Shown: positions 19,392 to 29,996, counted from the stretch's first letter. The stretch is 38,385 bases of DNA from an archaeon (GCA_013138805.1 WTCA01000043.1:1-38385), one strand, 5' to 3'. Notes: generated from the sequence alone by a model not told the origin. A program made the numbers and translations.

Positions 19392-21566
19392 TCAGAGCTT
19401 CTTTCTTTTCATCAAAAGCGAATTGGTAATAACAGACACAGAACTCAATGCCATAGCAGCACCGGCGACCATAGGATTTAAATATCCAAGTGCTGCAATA
19501 GGAATCCCCACTGCATTGTATACCAAAGCCCAGAACATATTCTGTCTTATTTTATCCATAGTGATCCTGCTTAATTTTATTGCTTTATGTACATCATAAA
19601 GATTGTTTCTCATAAGGACAATATCTCCTGTTTCCATAGCAATATCTGTTCCGCTGCTCATTGCAATCCCTATATCTGCCTGGGCCAGAGCAGGCGCATC
19701 ATTAATGCCGTCACCTACCATAGCGACCAACCCTTTTTTTTGAAGTCTCTTTACATAATTCAGCTTTTCTTCAGGCAAAACTTGCGCAAATACATTAGTT
19801 ATGCCTGCCTGCCTTGCAATAGCTTCGGCAGTTTTCTTATTGTCTCCGGTAATCATGTATATGTGGATGCCAAGCTTTTCAAGTGTTGAAACTGCCTTTT
19901 TAGCCGTATCTTTTATTGTATCTGCAACAGCTATAAGGCCCAGGACTTTCCCGGAACGTCCAAGAATCATTACTGTCTTTCCATCATCTTCTAATTTATC
20001 CTTGATATCTAAAAGTTCAGTTATATCAGTATTATAATCTTTCATAAGTTTTTCATTGCCGATATAATATTCAACAGAACCGATTCTTGCAAAAACTCCA
20101 TGTCCCGGGATTGCATTGAAACCGGATATTTTTTTGATACCTGCTTTTTCTTTTTTTGCATGATTGACAACAGCAACAGCTAATGGATGTTCTGAATAGG
20201 TCTCAAGACCTGCAGCAGCACCCAGAAGTTCATTTTTTGAAATGCCTTCTGCAGGAATCATATCTGTTACTGATAATATGCCGTTAGTTATAGTTCCTGT
20301 TTTATCAAAAATGACATATTTTAGTTTATGAGCATTTTCTAAAACATCTCCGCCCTTTATCAGTATACCGTTTTTAGCACCAATGCCTGTCCCAATCATG
20401 ATTGCAGTTGGTGTGGCAAGACCGAGAGAACACGGACACGCGATTACAAGCACAGCAACACTTATTAAAAGGGCAGATGAAAACGGTGCCGATGCAATAA
20501 AATACCATCCTGCAAACGACAGCATAGCAATTATGATCACTATAGGAACAAAATAAGATGATACCATATCTGCAAATCTTTGTATCGGTGCTTTTTTGAC
20601 CTGTGCTTCTTCTATCAGATTTATTATTCTTGAAAGCGTGGTTTCTGCTCCGATTTTTTCTGCCCGGAATCTAAAGCTTCCCGTTTTATTAAGTGTGCCG
20701 CCAATTACAGTATCACCTTTTTTCTTTTTGACAGGCATGCTTTCACCTGTGATCATAGACTCGTCAACAGAAGATGAACCTTCAATTATTTTGCCGTCAA
20801 CCGGAATTTTTTCTCCGGGCTTTACAATGATTATATCTCCTAAAACAACACCATCAACAGGTATCTTAATCTCTTTTTTGTCTCTGATAACTGTTGCGAT
20901 CTTAGGTGATATAGCCATAAGTTTTCGTATGGCCTCAGACGTTTTTCCTTTAGCTATAGATTCCAGCAGCTTACCGAAAAGTATGAATGTTATAAGCATT
21001 GCAGCCGTCTCAAAATATTGGCCCGTGCCCGGCGAAAACAAAATAAGATACACACTGTAAAAATAAGCAGCACTTGTTCCTATAGCAACTAATGTGTCCA
21101 TGTTTGACGTTTTATTTTTTAATGCCACCCATGCACCCTGGTAAAAGGATTTTCCCGCGATAAATTGAACAGGTGTTGTAAGTATCCACAATATATAGCC
21201 TTTATAAAGAATTTCTACTGAAAGCCATGTAAAGACCATGCTTATGATAAAGACAGGCACAGTAAAGATAAGACTGAAATAAAACATTTGTTTTTGTTTC
21301 TTAAGTCCTTCATTTTTCTCCAGCATTTCCTGATCCTGTGCAGTTTTTTGGTTTATGATAGATGCTTTGTAATTCAGGCCATTGATAATGCTTATGATCT
21401 CTTCTTGCGTAATTTTATCTGGGTCAAACTCAACAGACGCTTTTTCTGTTGCAAGATTGACGCTTGCATTTGTAATGCCTTCAGCTTTGTTAAGCTTTTT
21501 TTCAATCAGAGTAATGCAGTTCTGGCAGTGCATGCCTCCTATTGAAATATCAATTTTTTCCATCAT
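19392..21566 (-). CDS. copA: Copper-translocating P1B-type ATPase
   Basis: HMA 'GGMHCQNC', 'TGESMPV', '[11 protein letters not shown]', 'DKTGTIT', '[18 protein letters not shown]'; ATG at 21566 (or 21563) follows stop of upstream gene. Confidence 0.95.
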   Translation of the reverse strand: MMEKIDISIGGMHCQNCITLIEKKLNKAEGITNASVNLATEKASVEFDPDKITQEEIISIINGLNYKASIINQKTAQDQEMLEKNEGLKKQKQMFYFSLIFTVPVFIISMVFTWLSVEILYKGYILWILTTPVQFIAGKSFYQGAWVALKNKTSNMDTLVAIGTSAAYFYSVYLILFSPGTGQYFETAAMLITFILFGKLLESIAKGKTSEAIRKLMAISPKIATVIRDKKEIKIPVDGVVLGDIIIVKPGEKIPVDGKIIEGSSSVDESMITGESMPVKKKKGDTVIGGTLNKTGSFRFRAEKIGAETTLSRIINLIEEAQVKKAPIQRFADMVSSYFVPIVIIIAMLSFAGWYFIASAPFSSALLISVAVLVIACPCSLGLATPTAIMIGTGIGAKNGILIKGGDVLENAHKLKYVIFDKTGTITNGILSVTDMIPAEGISKNELLGAAAGLETYSEHPLAVAVVNHAKKEKAGIKKISGFNAIPGHGVFARIGSVEYYIGNEKLMKDYNTDITELLDIKDKLEDDGKTVMILGRSGKVLGLIAVADTIKDTAKKAVSTLEKLGIHIYMITGDNKKTAEAIARQAGITNVFAQVLPEEKLNYVKRLQKKGLVAMVGDGINDAPALAQADIGIAMSSGTDIAMETGDIVLMRNNLYDVHKAIKLSRITMDKIRQNMFWALVYNAVGIPIAALGYLNPMVAGAAMALSSVSVITNSLLMKRKKL

Positions 21567-21568
21567 GA

Positions 21569-23056
21569 TCACACTCCGCACCCGCAGATGCTACCTGAAT
21601 CAGCGCTGCAGGTAGGCGAACCGCACGAGCCTCCGCAGCTCCCGCCGGCAGGTTCAGGCACGCTTTCAAGCTCTTTTTGGACTGCATCTGCATCAAAAAG
21701 ATCAATGTCTGATTTAACGATAAAAGTGCCGGGTATCATCCCCATCCAACAGCTCCACGAGATCACCCCTTCTTTGTCCGGAACAAATTCAATTGTCTGT
21801 TCGCCCTGTTTTATATCGAATTCAAGTCCCAGTTTTGGAACCTGTATCGCATTATTGCATCCGTTTATTTCTATGCCGTTGATTATCCATTTTACAGGGA
21901 CATCTTTTTTCAGGACAAATTTATCCGGTTCCCACCCATTATCTGTCACATCCATACGGATTGTCTGGTACCCGTCTTCAATTACGATACTGCTTTCAGC
22001 CGGCAAATTTTGAAAATTTTGATTTTGAGATACTGTGGAAACAATCAACGATTCTGTATCATAACCGGTACCGGTCAAAGCCAGGCCCCGATTCATCATG
22101 ATAAGGCCAAGTATAATTATTATTATTCCTGATACTTTTAATATCTTGCGCGTCGCAGACGATGAAATGATGCTGGCCGCATAACCAAAACCAAGCATGA
22201 CAGGCAAAGTTCCAAGCGCGAATATAAAAAGCATCTTTGCACCCTCAATCATGCTTCCGGTTCCTGCAGCCATGATGTATATTGCCTGCAAAGGTCCGCA
22301 TGCAAGCATAAGACCGTTTAAAAGGCCTATTTTAAGAGGGCTTGAATGTCCTGAATTGCTGCCCGCAAATTTTTGAATAAATCCTGGTGTTTTTAATCTT
22401 ATTTTTCTCAATGAAGGAAACACATTCAGCATATTTAATCCAAACACTATGAGGAAAAGTCCGGCAATTATTCCGGCAGTCCCCCGCATAAAAGGTGTAA
22501 ATGCTATGATAGATCCTAAAAGACCAAATGCTGCCCCGATAACAGTATAGGATATTGTTTTCCCTATACCGTATGCCAGGTGCAGTTTATGCGTTTTTAT
22601 TCCTTTTTTAGCACCTTTTGCAGTATAGCTTACAACAAACCCGCCGCACATAGATATGCAGTGAAAGCCTGTCAAAAGCCCGACAAGAAACAAAAGGCCG
22701 TAACTCATATTTTGTGTTATCTCAGGCACAGCAATATTTTCAGAAAAACGGTAAATGACAAGAGCAATTGCAATGACGCCCAATATGAAAGCAGGAACAC
22801 GGATCTTATCCATGCCCCTGTTCTTTTTTTCATCAGTGTCAGAGATAGAGCATTCATAACCTGCATCATCTATTGCAGCAATTATTGTTTCTTTCTTTAT
22901 TTTTTGATTATCAAAAGATACAGAACATGTCTGTTTTTCGTAATTTACAGAGACATGTTTTATACCTTCTAACTCTTTTACACTGTCTTCTATTATTTTT
23001 TTACAGCTGTTGCAATGAATTCCGTCAATATCAAATTTTAATTTTTCCTGTGTCAT
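21569..23056 (-). CDS. HMA + TauE/SafE (UreH/DsbD_2-like) membrane domain + cupredoxin-like domain with Cys-rich tail
   Basis: N-term '[13 protein letters not shown]' HMA; '[24 protein letters not shown]' membrane domain; cupredoxin-like '[24 protein letters not shown]...[18 protein letters not shown]'; tail [25 protein letters not shown]. Confidence 0.88.
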   Translation of the reverse strand: MTQEKLKFDIDGIHCNSCKKIIEDSVKELEGIKHVSVNYEKQTCSVSFDNQKIKKETIIAAIDDAGYECSISDTDEKKNRGMDKIRVPAFILGVIAIALVIYRFSENIAVPEITQNMSYGLLFLVGLLTGFHCISMCGGFVVSYTAKGAKKGIKTHKLHLAYGIGKTISYTVIGAAFGLLGSIIAFTPFMRGTAGIIAGLFLIVFGLNMLNVFPSLRKIRLKTPGFIQKFAGSNSGHSSPLKIGLLNGLMLACGPLQAIYIMAAGTGSMIEGAKMLFIFALGTLPVMLGFGYAASIISSSATRKILKVSGIIIIILGLIMMNRGLALTGTGYDTESLIVSTVSQNQNFQNLPAESSIVIEDGYQTIRMDVTDNGWEPDKFVLKKDVPVKWIINGIEINGCNNAIQVPKLGLEFDIKQGEQTIEFVPDKEGVISWSCWMGMIPGTFIVKSDIDLFDADAVQKELESVPEPAGGSCGGSCGSPTCSADSGSICGCGV

Positions 23057-23155
23057 CTGAATACCGCCCCGTCTATATAATTGTGTTCTGCTGGTATCTA
23101 TTTCAGATGTAACTGCCTATTAATCTGTGTATGTAACTGGTTTCAAAAGACTTAT

Positions 23156-23617
23156 TTATCTCAATATGACAACATTTGTCATACCGCGCCTTTTTCTTTC
23201 AATAACCCGTTTTCCTTCTAATCTGTCAAGAATTCGTGTAACTTTTACTTTACTAAAGCTTGTTGCTTCAACCAATGCAGATTGAAATATTGTGCCGTCA
23301 GCATCAATTATTGTAGTAAGGACAAGTTTTTCTTCATCACTCAATGTTTTCATGATCTGTCTGTAATCCTTTCTTGATTGAACAGCATCATTCTCTCTTG
23401 TAAAAAAAGCGATATAAGCCCCCAAAATTATTAATGATGCCATAATGCTTATACTGATATTTGTCTGAAAATTAATTGTGCCCCACATAGGACAGGTACT
23501 TCCATGGACACAGGCCTCATTTACTATTTCTGTAAGTGCACGGTTGAACGAATAGATTATAAATCCTATCAATGCAGATATCCCGACAATAAGCAGACCT
23601 ACAGTTCTGTTTTTCAT
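23156..23617 (-). CDS. Membrane-anchored winged-HTH transcriptional regulator
   Basis: Two N-terminal TM segments, then MarR-like wHTH 'LSDEEKLVLTTIIDADGTIFQSALVEATSFSKVKVTRILDRLEGKRVIERKRRGMTNVVIL'. Confidence 0.8.
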   Translation of the reverse strand: MKNRTVGLLIVGISALIGFIIYSFNRALTEIVNEACVHGSTCPMWGTINFQTNISISIMASLIILGAYIAFFTRENDAVQSRKDYRQIMKTLSDEEKLVLTTIIDADGTIFQSALVEATSFSKVKVTRILDRLEGKRVIERKRRGMTNVVILR

Positions 23618-23632
23618 AAATCTTATTCTCCA

Positions 23633-24910
23633 TCACTCAATCCCGACAACATCAAGGTCAACAACCTTTGCCCCGACACCCAGCACAGAGCTTACAGACG
23701 GCTTTGTCCTTCCCCCGTCAGACGACACAAGCTCTTTGATGTAAAGCCCTGCCTCGCCCTTCACACTGATTTTTATCTTTTTAGAGCTGACAAATTCAGC
23801 CGAGATGTCAAGAACTTTCCTGTCCCGCACAAGATCTGCCCGCCTGTGCATCACCCTTTCCGGTGTCTGCTGCTTTATTGTCTTTCCTTTGAGAATATCA
23901 ATCTTTTTCAGGTCCTCTTTCTTCACAGGAGCATCAAGTTCGACAACAGCAAGATATGTCTTGTCTGCCTTCTTGTCCTTAAGCTCAACAACCTTTGCCT
24001 TGTCGCACATCTCAAGATTTTCAACAGAGACCTTATCCTTATTTATCTTGTTTATCTCCTTCTCAAGCTTTTTAAGATCCAAAGACCTCTTGACAGGCTC
24101 CTGTATCTCAAGCACGAACTCGCGCCCGCACAGGTTAAGCGCATCAATATCTTCCCTGCCTGCGCCATGGAACTTGGAATTTATCCCGGATGAAGCTTCA
24201 ATGACAGGTACAGCGATAAGCTCTTCCACAGTCTCCTTGTACTGCTTGCCAGTCCATTCGCATGATTCGCAGCCAAGGCCTCTGCACTTGGAGCACGGCC
24301 ATTTGGTCTGCGGTATACCTCTCTTGAATTTCTTGTATGTCCCGTAGATATACAGCGAATTGACAGTTATCTCAAAATCATCTTCCTCAAAATCATAGAC
24401 GACAGTGACCTGCGGGTTTGCCCTGTCAAGATCCTTTTTCATAGCAGAGGTGACAGACTGCCCCATATCTCTTGAAAGCTCGCTCTTTATAGACTCGCAG
24501 AACTCAATCCCGCTTGCCTCCCACTGTGTTTCCTCTTTTTCGATAAGATTTCCTGAAAGCCTTGCCCCGACAAGGATAGTGTCAAATTCGTAATCCTTAA
24601 GGTTATCAACAACCCTTTTGGCCTTCTCAGGTATAGTATCAAATATATTGTCGCATACTTTGCATACAGGAACTTTCTTCTTCTTCGGCTTAAAATCCCT
24701 GAACTTGAGGTCTTGCAGGTTGACATCATCAATCTTGAGCTTCTCGCCTGAATCAAGGGCGAAACCTATGACTGTCCTTATATGCCTGCCTCTCTCAATG
24801 TTTGTGTATCCTGAAAGCAGCTTTGCGAACTGGCGTCCCAGGCAGTGGTCGCAGACATATCCCTTTTCAAGTATCTTTGCAGCAGTATCAATAATCTTCA
24901 TAGGAATCAT
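23633..24910 (-). CDS. pus10: tRNA pseudouridine synthase Pus10
   Basis: 'VCDHCLGRQFAKLLSGYTNIERG', CxxC pairs 'VCKVCDN', 'CSKCRGLGCESCEWTGKQY', 'EFVLEIQEPVKR', 'YIKELVSSDGGRTKPSVSSVLG'. Confidence 0.94.
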   Translation of the reverse strand: MIPMKIIDTAAKILEKGYVCDHCLGRQFAKLLSGYTNIERGRHIRTVIGFALDSGEKLKIDDVNLQDLKFRDFKPKKKKVPVCKVCDNIFDTIPEKAKRVVDNLKDYEFDTILVGARLSGNLIEKEETQWEASGIEFCESIKSELSRDMGQSVTSAMKKDLDRANPQVTVVYDFEEDDFEITVNSLYIYGTYKKFKRGIPQTKWPCSKCRGLGCESCEWTGKQYKETVEELIAVPVIEASSGINSKFHGAGREDIDALNLCGREFVLEIQEPVKRSLDLKKLEKEINKINKDKVSVENLEMCDKAKVVELKDKKADKTYLAVVELDAPVKKEDLKKIDILKGKTIKQQTPERVMHRRADLVRDRKVLDISAEFVSSKKIKISVKGEAGLYIKELVSSDGGRTKPSVSSVLGVGAKVVDLDVVGIE

Positions 24911-25038
24911 TATTTGAAGTTATTTTTATAAATGGATGCAGCTTAGAATCAGGATAGTGTTTATCACTTTAGCAGGGTATAAAATTTAATAAAGCTTTAT
25001 GTATCATTATTGACATAATTATTGTGTTGAGGATAAGT

Positions 25039-26121
25039 ATGGTTAATTTGGCAATTCCTGATTTGATTTCAGATATGTTTGATCCCAGCCAAAGTCAGTT
25101 CATTCAACCATATTATTTTGATATTGATGATTATAATATAGTTTTCACACACCCTAAAGCTGTTACAGGTTTAAATGATCCGGTTCATCCCCTTTCAGAT
25201 TTCAGGCCTGAAAACCAAAGGAGCATATATGGAGAAAATGGTGCAGCACATCAGTCAGACAGGCTCACGATTACTGAAGACATCTTAAATGCATTTAAGC
25301 AATGTTATAATGGCGGCTCAATAGACAGTATGATTAAAAAGCAGAATTTCAGCCCGCCAGAATATCTCGGATTATTTTTTGTATCTGATCTTGAATCCGC
25401 ACCACACATGACAGTCACAGATCAGGATAAAAAAAAATTGAGCTTGTTCCTTGAATGGGCCTATGAGAACCGGTCTTCTTTTGATGCATCAGATATTTCA
25501 GGAGCTATTATAGGATATATTGAAGATAGATGTTCTGTCATGCAGAACATGGCACCGGAGACAATCTCTCTGGAGATGATGCATAATTATATGTCCTATA
25601 TGTCTTGCTTGAATTCACTTTTTGATAAGCTTAATCTGCTGGATGAATGTGTAAGGTCAAAAGACAGGTCTCCGGGATATATTCTGTTTGGTTCCATAAG
25701 CAGATCTGTTGAGAGATACGTGGTTGAGAATATAAATCCTATGGTCAATGCAGACCTCTTATTCAACACATTGAAGCAGAAGCACCAGAACAGGTACGCA
25801 CCGCATCTGTTACTGGATATTGCCGCATTCTCGGAAGAGTGGAATCTTACTGAAAGATACGGGTTTATGATGTTGCATATTCTTGAGCTTTTTTCATCAA
25901 GTTATCTAAAAAGAGATATAAATAGAACTCTTGATGCGTACAAGTCTGATCTTCAGGAGATATACGAAGATCTTGGCGGCAATAGAGAACTGTTTCCGTA
26001 TCAGGAGCATGTTAAGAAACCGTCTACAGAAGGAATATTAATACTACGTACTCGCGGTTTTAAAAATAGTAGTAGAAAACCAGGATCTGGAGTTACTAGA
26101 CTACAGATCCATGAAAAATAG
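25039..26121 (+). CDS. Hypothetical protein, paralog of the next gene
   Basis: ATG 25039 (track start 25024 is GTG); shares 'LFLEWAYEN', 'LFDKLNLLDECVRS', 'YAPHLL', 'IYEDLGGNRELFP' pattern with the downstream ORF. Confidence 0.65.
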   Translation: MVNLAIPDLISDMFDPSQSQFIQPYYFDIDDYNIVFTHPKAVTGLNDPVHPLSDFRPENQRSIYGENGAAHQSDRLTITEDILNAFKQCYNGGSIDSMIKKQNFSPPEYLGLFFVSDLESAPHMTVTDQDKKKLSLFLEWAYENRSSFDASDISGAIIGYIEDRCSVMQNMAPETISLEMMHNYMSYMSCLNSLFDKLNLLDECVRSKDRSPGYILFGSISRSVERYVVENINPMVNADLLFNTLKQKHQNRYAPHLLLDIAAFSEEWNLTERYGFMMLHILELFSSSYLKRDINRTLDAYKSDLQEIYEDLGGNRELFPYQEHVKKPSTEGILILRTRGFKNSSRKPGSGVTRLQIHEK

Positions 26122-26260
26122 TTTTTGCATTGAAGACCCTCTTCCATTCTGTCCATATAAACATTAAAAAACACAATTATCTTTTAATTTTTTTATCGTA
26201 AGATGGTAAAAGTTAATAAATGTTCCTGGATTAATATTAATACTAAAATAGCATAAATAG

Positions 26261-27226
26261 ATGGTTTTTATGGAAATTATAGACGATTCTGCAGATACAG
26301 GTGTATACAAAGGCCCAAGAAGAGGTGTTGATACAAGTTCCCTTGATTATCATTCAAGACCTTTATCTTATAATGATCTCAATAACTTCAGGTCTTACAA
26401 GAACAGAGCTGACAGCAATGGTGCAGTTGAGCCGTCAGATAAGCTTCATAATATAGATATGGATAGGATTAATTTCAGGATATGTTATACTGATAGCGAT
26501 GCTGATAGAGTGACTAAATTTTTTGGCGACGATATCAATTATTATCTTGAACTGTTCCTGGTATCAAATACCGAAGATGATAATTCTACCGTAAATACAG
26601 ATACAGACCAGCTTGATTTCTTTTTGGAGTGGTTATCTAAAAATATATATGGCATGGATACATCCGAACTCACAGATGATCTTGCAGGATATGCATTGTC
26701 AATAAGCGAGAATTTTTGGAACAAGAATTATATAACATATGATGAAGATCCACATATCGTGGATATGCAGATGTATATATCTAAGTTAAATATGCTTCTA
26801 AATAAGCTTGATTGCCTTGACAGCTCAGTAAGGTCATTTGAACAGACATCTACAAATTTCGCTTTAGGGGCAGTATACGACAGCTTAACATCATACATGA
26901 AGCAGAACATAGACAAGATAATGAATGTCAATTCAATGGCTGATATGATAGTCAACAAAAAAAATAATCATTTCGCACCTGCAGTCTTTGCTGAACTTTT
27001 GATTTTTTTGGAAACGGTAGATGAAATAGGCAAACATAAAGATAAGATAAAAGAGACGCTTGAGACTTTTTCAGACAGTTACAAAGAAGACCGGATATTC
27101 GGAAACCCGGATGATCCGAACCATACTCTACAATATGTCTATGAATCCGTCGGCGGCGAAAAAGAGCTGTTTCCGGTAAAGGATACTCCGACAGGACAAT
27201 ATCTCAGGTTAAAGCCCACATCTTGA
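26261..27226 (+). CDS. Hypothetical protein, paralog of the previous gene
   Basis: 'FFLEWLSKN', 'LLNKLDCLDSSVRS', 'FAPAVF', 'VYESVGGEKELFP' align in order with the 25039-26121 product. Confidence 0.65.
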   Translation: MVFMEIIDDSADTGVYKGPRRGVDTSSLDYHSRPLSYNDLNNFRSYKNRADSNGAVEPSDKLHNIDMDRINFRICYTDSDADRVTKFFGDDINYYLELFLVSNTEDDNSTVNTDTDQLDFFLEWLSKNIYGMDTSELTDDLAGYALSISENFWNKNYITYDEDPHIVDMQMYISKLNMLLNKLDCLDSSVRSFEQTSTNFALGAVYDSLTSYMKQNIDKIMNVNSMADMIVNKKNNHFAPAVFAELLIFLETVDEIGKHKDKIKETLETFSDSYKEDRIFGNPDDPNHTLQYVYESVGGEKELFPVKDTPTGQYLRLKPTS

Positions 27227-27826
27227 TCACTTCTCCGCCTTCTCTTCTATCCTGTCCATATACATATTCAGGAACCCGACGCAATGGCTGGTAAGATAAG
27301 GAGTCTTCCCGAGCGATATCTTTTTAGCACCATATTTCTCAAGTACCTTTACCTCATCATCTGAAATATCTTCCTTGTCACCTAAGACAAAAAATGCGTT
27401 CTCAGAGATATCAACAGAAGATATATCATCCCCGTCTTCGCAAAGAAGATAGAAGTCGCAGTCCTTGTTCTCTTCAACAAGCTCTTCAAAAGTCTTACTG
27501 CTGGAAAATATCCCCGGCGTCGTCTGTGTCACCCGTCCTTCCTCAAACCTCTCAATAGCCTTTTTAAGAAATATTGTAATGTTCCTCTCATCAGGCTGAA
27601 CTTTCCTGACTTTCTCACCTGTTATCTTAATATAGATAGGTGGATTCGGCTCGCCGAAAAGAATAGTATGAAATACGACATCCCTTCTCAGAGAATGCGA
27701 CAGCCACAGCGCGGAATTCACAGCCCTCGCTATTATATCAAGCCGTCCCGCTCCGCCTGCAGTATCATTCAGGTTGAAATCCCCGCAGGTCTTCCCTTTT
27801 GTAGATTTGACATAAAAGTGTTTCAT
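27227..27826 (-). CDS. trmY: tRNA (pseudouridine(54)-N(1))-methyltransferase TrmY
   Basis: SPOUT protein with 'DFNLNDTAGGAGRLDIIARAVNSALWLSHSLRRDVVFHTILFGEPNPPIYIKITGEKVRKVQPDERNI' and C-term 'KISLGKTPYLTSHCVGFLN'. Confidence 0.93.
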   Translation of the reverse strand: MKHFYVKSTKGKTCGDFNLNDTAGGAGRLDIIARAVNSALWLSHSLRRDVVFHTILFGEPNPPIYIKITGEKVRKVQPDERNITIFLKKAIERFEEGRVTQTTPGIFSSSKTFEELVEENKDCDFYLLCEDGDDISSVDISENAFFVLGDKEDISDDEVKVLEKYGAKKISLGKTPYLTSHCVGFLNMYMDRIEEKAEK

Positions 27827-27858
27827 AAAAAGACTTATTAAGAGAGTTTTATAAAGTA

Positions 27859-29154
27859 TTATTCACCTTCATATTCAAAATCAGCAATAACACCATCATC
27901 GGAAATTATTTTAATTTTAAAGTTTGAAGTCTTATTTATGTCTGTTTTAAACTTTGTTGTATCTATTTTGCATACTGTTTTTTCGTTAATAAGAAGTTTT
28001 GTAATTTCACAAGATCTTGGAGTTAAGAACCGACCATCAATAATATAATCTGATTTATTTAATGATATATCTGACTGTCCTGTATTTTCAAGATGAATCT
28101 GTATTATTTTGTTATCAAATGTTACTGATTGTATAGTTAATCTTGAATTGATCTCTTTAATTCGATCCATACAAGCGACCTTTAAATACTGTCCATAGTT
28201 TGTCCAAAATGGTTCAAGATTATATAGGTTATTGTCATATACTTCAATAATATCATCATTTATATCAATATTTGATTCAACAAAATCTTCAAAAAAGATA
28301 TAATCAATATTAGTGTAATCATCTCGGGCAGGATAATTATCATCAAAAATGATACTTCTTGTAAGGTTAAGATATGTATTGAATGCAGTAAAACAAAAAC
28401 TCATTAATTCTTCAGAATTTTCTGTTTTATTTATCTCAATCATTTTAGGATAGGATAATGTATCTTCACTAAATATTTTTTTATAATATTTGTCTTTAAG
28501 TGCATCATCAGTATCATAAATAAAATAACTCTTAAAAAATGGTGTATAAATACTAAATAAAGCCAGTTGTGTAATACTTATTGCAGTAATATTATACAGA
28601 TCTCCTTTAACATATTTATACATATCACCGGTTTCTTTTTGAATATCCTCTTGAAATGAATTATAATTGATTGAGTAAACTCCTTTTGAATTGTTTATTA
28701 AAAGATTATTTTTATATGTAACTCTTACATCACATATATCATTATTAAAATCAAATGATTCATTAATTTCAACATCACAATATTCATTTTCAAAAAAACT
28801 ATTATAAAGAGCAGACACTTCTTGATTTGTTTGTTCATTTTGATTTATGATATTGTCTTCAGAAAAAATAGTAAATAATGAAATTAAAAGAATAATGCTT
28901 ATTAACACAATAATGCCTTTAGACCATAATGTTTTATTTTTTATCTTTTTTGTAATTGTATCTTGTAAATTATCTGTCTCAATATTTTCGGATTCAATGT
29001 TTGACTTGTTTTGTTCAGTCATCATATTATCAATAGCAGATATGTCATAACCTGAATTTAAAAGACGCTGCCGTATTGTTTGTTGATCATAACCTTTTGC
29101 AAATTGATCTTTTATCCATACTGCGATATCATTGTCATGTAGATTTTGTACCAT
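27859..29154 (-). CDS. Membrane-anchored protein with N-terminal small helical domain; unknown function
   Basis: N-term 'IAVWIKDQFAKGYDQQTIRQRLLNSGYDISAIDNMM' UBA-like helical segment, TM 'GIIVLISIILLISLFTIF', AT-rich coding sequence. Confidence 0.65.
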   Translation of the reverse strand: MVQNLHDNDIAVWIKDQFAKGYDQQTIRQRLLNSGYDISAIDNMMTEQNKSNIESENIETDNLQDTITKKIKNKTLWSKGIIVLISIILLISLFTIFSEDNIINQNEQTNQEVSALYNSFFENEYCDVEINESFDFNNDICDVRVTYKNNLLINNSKGVYSINYNSFQEDIQKETGDMYKYVKGDLYNITAISITQLALFSIYTPFFKSYFIYDTDDALKDKYYKKIFSEDTLSYPKMIEINKTENSEELMSFCFTAFNTYLNLTRSIIFDDNYPARDDYTNIDYIFFEDFVESNIDINDDIIEVYDNNLYNLEPFWTNYGQYLKVACMDRIKEINSRLTIQSVTFDNKIIQIHLENTGQSDISLNKSDYIIDGRFLTPRSCEITKLLINEKTVCKIDTTKFKTDINKTSNFKIKIISDDGVIADFEYEGE

Positions 29155-29264
29155 GAGCTTAATAGTTAAATGTCATTATATATATTTTATTCTTTGTTTT
29201 GTAAAAAACCGTGTATTTTTACGATAATTTAAGACTTATTAACATCTACATCCAAAATAACACT

Positions 29265-29546
29265 ATGCATCAATTCAGGATACTTGTCACAGGAAATGTG
29301 CAGGGTGTAAGCTACAGGCGCTTTGCCAAGACATGGGCAGACAATATAGGCATCAAAGGATGGTGCCGGAACCTTGATGACGGAAGGGTGGAGATTGTCG
29401 CAGAGGGAAGCAAGGAAAATATTGACCGTTTTGGAGAGAAGCTGAAGGAAGGCCCACTCCTCTCAAAAGTGTCTGATGTAAACATAAAACACGAGCCTAA
29501 AACATCGCAATTCAGCTCATTTGTTATAAAGGGCAGGGATATATAG
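29265..29546 (+). CDS. acyP: Acylphosphatase
   Basis: ATG 29265: 'MHQFRILVTGNVQGVSYRRFAKTWADNIGIKGWCRNLDDGRVEIVAEG' (GxVQGVxYR motif); track start 29211 likely too long. Confidence 0.93.
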   Translation: MHQFRILVTGNVQGVSYRRFAKTWADNIGIKGWCRNLDDGRVEIVAEGSKENIDRFGEKLKEGPLLSKVSDVNIKHEPKTSQFSSFVIKGRDI

Positions 29547-29597
29547 TTGCCCCGGCTTCTAAAAAATTATATAAACAGAATAACCTAATTATAAAAT

Positions 29598-29996
29598 ATG
29601 GTATTCTCATTTTTTAAAAAACTTAAAAAAGATGTCAACAAGAAAACGCCTAAGATGAGCATAGACAGTATAAACCCTATAACCCGTGCTATGGACAAGA
29701 ATCTTGAAAACCTCCAGAACCTAAAAGGCAAAAAAGTAACAATTGAGGTAAAATCCCTGTATGACCAGGTCTCAAATCTTCTGGTCATTAAAGAATATAT
29801 CTCCGGAAAAGTTGTATATGTAGACACCTATGGCATAATGCTTGATAATGCAGTGCGAAAAAAATATGTCAACAACAAGTATCAGGGTGGTCTGCACATG
29901 CCGTCAAAAAAGTGCCTGGTGTATCATAAGATAATAAATTATATTTATCCAGATGAAGATGTTCCTGTTTTCAGTCCGGAGAAAAAGAAAGATTAA
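29598..29996 (+). CDS. Hypothetical protein with possible Sm/LSm-like fold
   Basis: 'LKGKKVTIEV...YISGKVVYVDTYGIMLDNAVRK...CLVYHKIINYIYP' resembles the Sm1/Sm2 strand pattern; TATA-like 'attatataaac' upstream. Confidence 0.45.
   Translation: MVFSFFKKLKKDVNKKTPKMSIDSINPITRAMDKNLENLQNLKGKKVTIEVKSLYDQVSNLLVIKEYISGKVVYVDTYGIMLDNAVRKKYVNNKYQGGLHMPSKKCLVYHKIINYIYPDEDVPVFSPEKKKD

Noticed and set aside
20596-21060. 154-aa plus-strand ORF inside copA region
   Set aside because: Antisense to CopA catalytic core; no motif
21567-21581. Apparent 13-bp overlap of copA with the upstream gene
   Set aside because: Result of an upstream non-ATG extension in the ORF track; the ATG at 21566 falls 2 bp after the upstream stop
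23504-24193. 229-aa plus-strand ORF opposite Pus10
   Set aside because: Fully antisense to Pus10 and part of the wHTH gene; no recognisable motif
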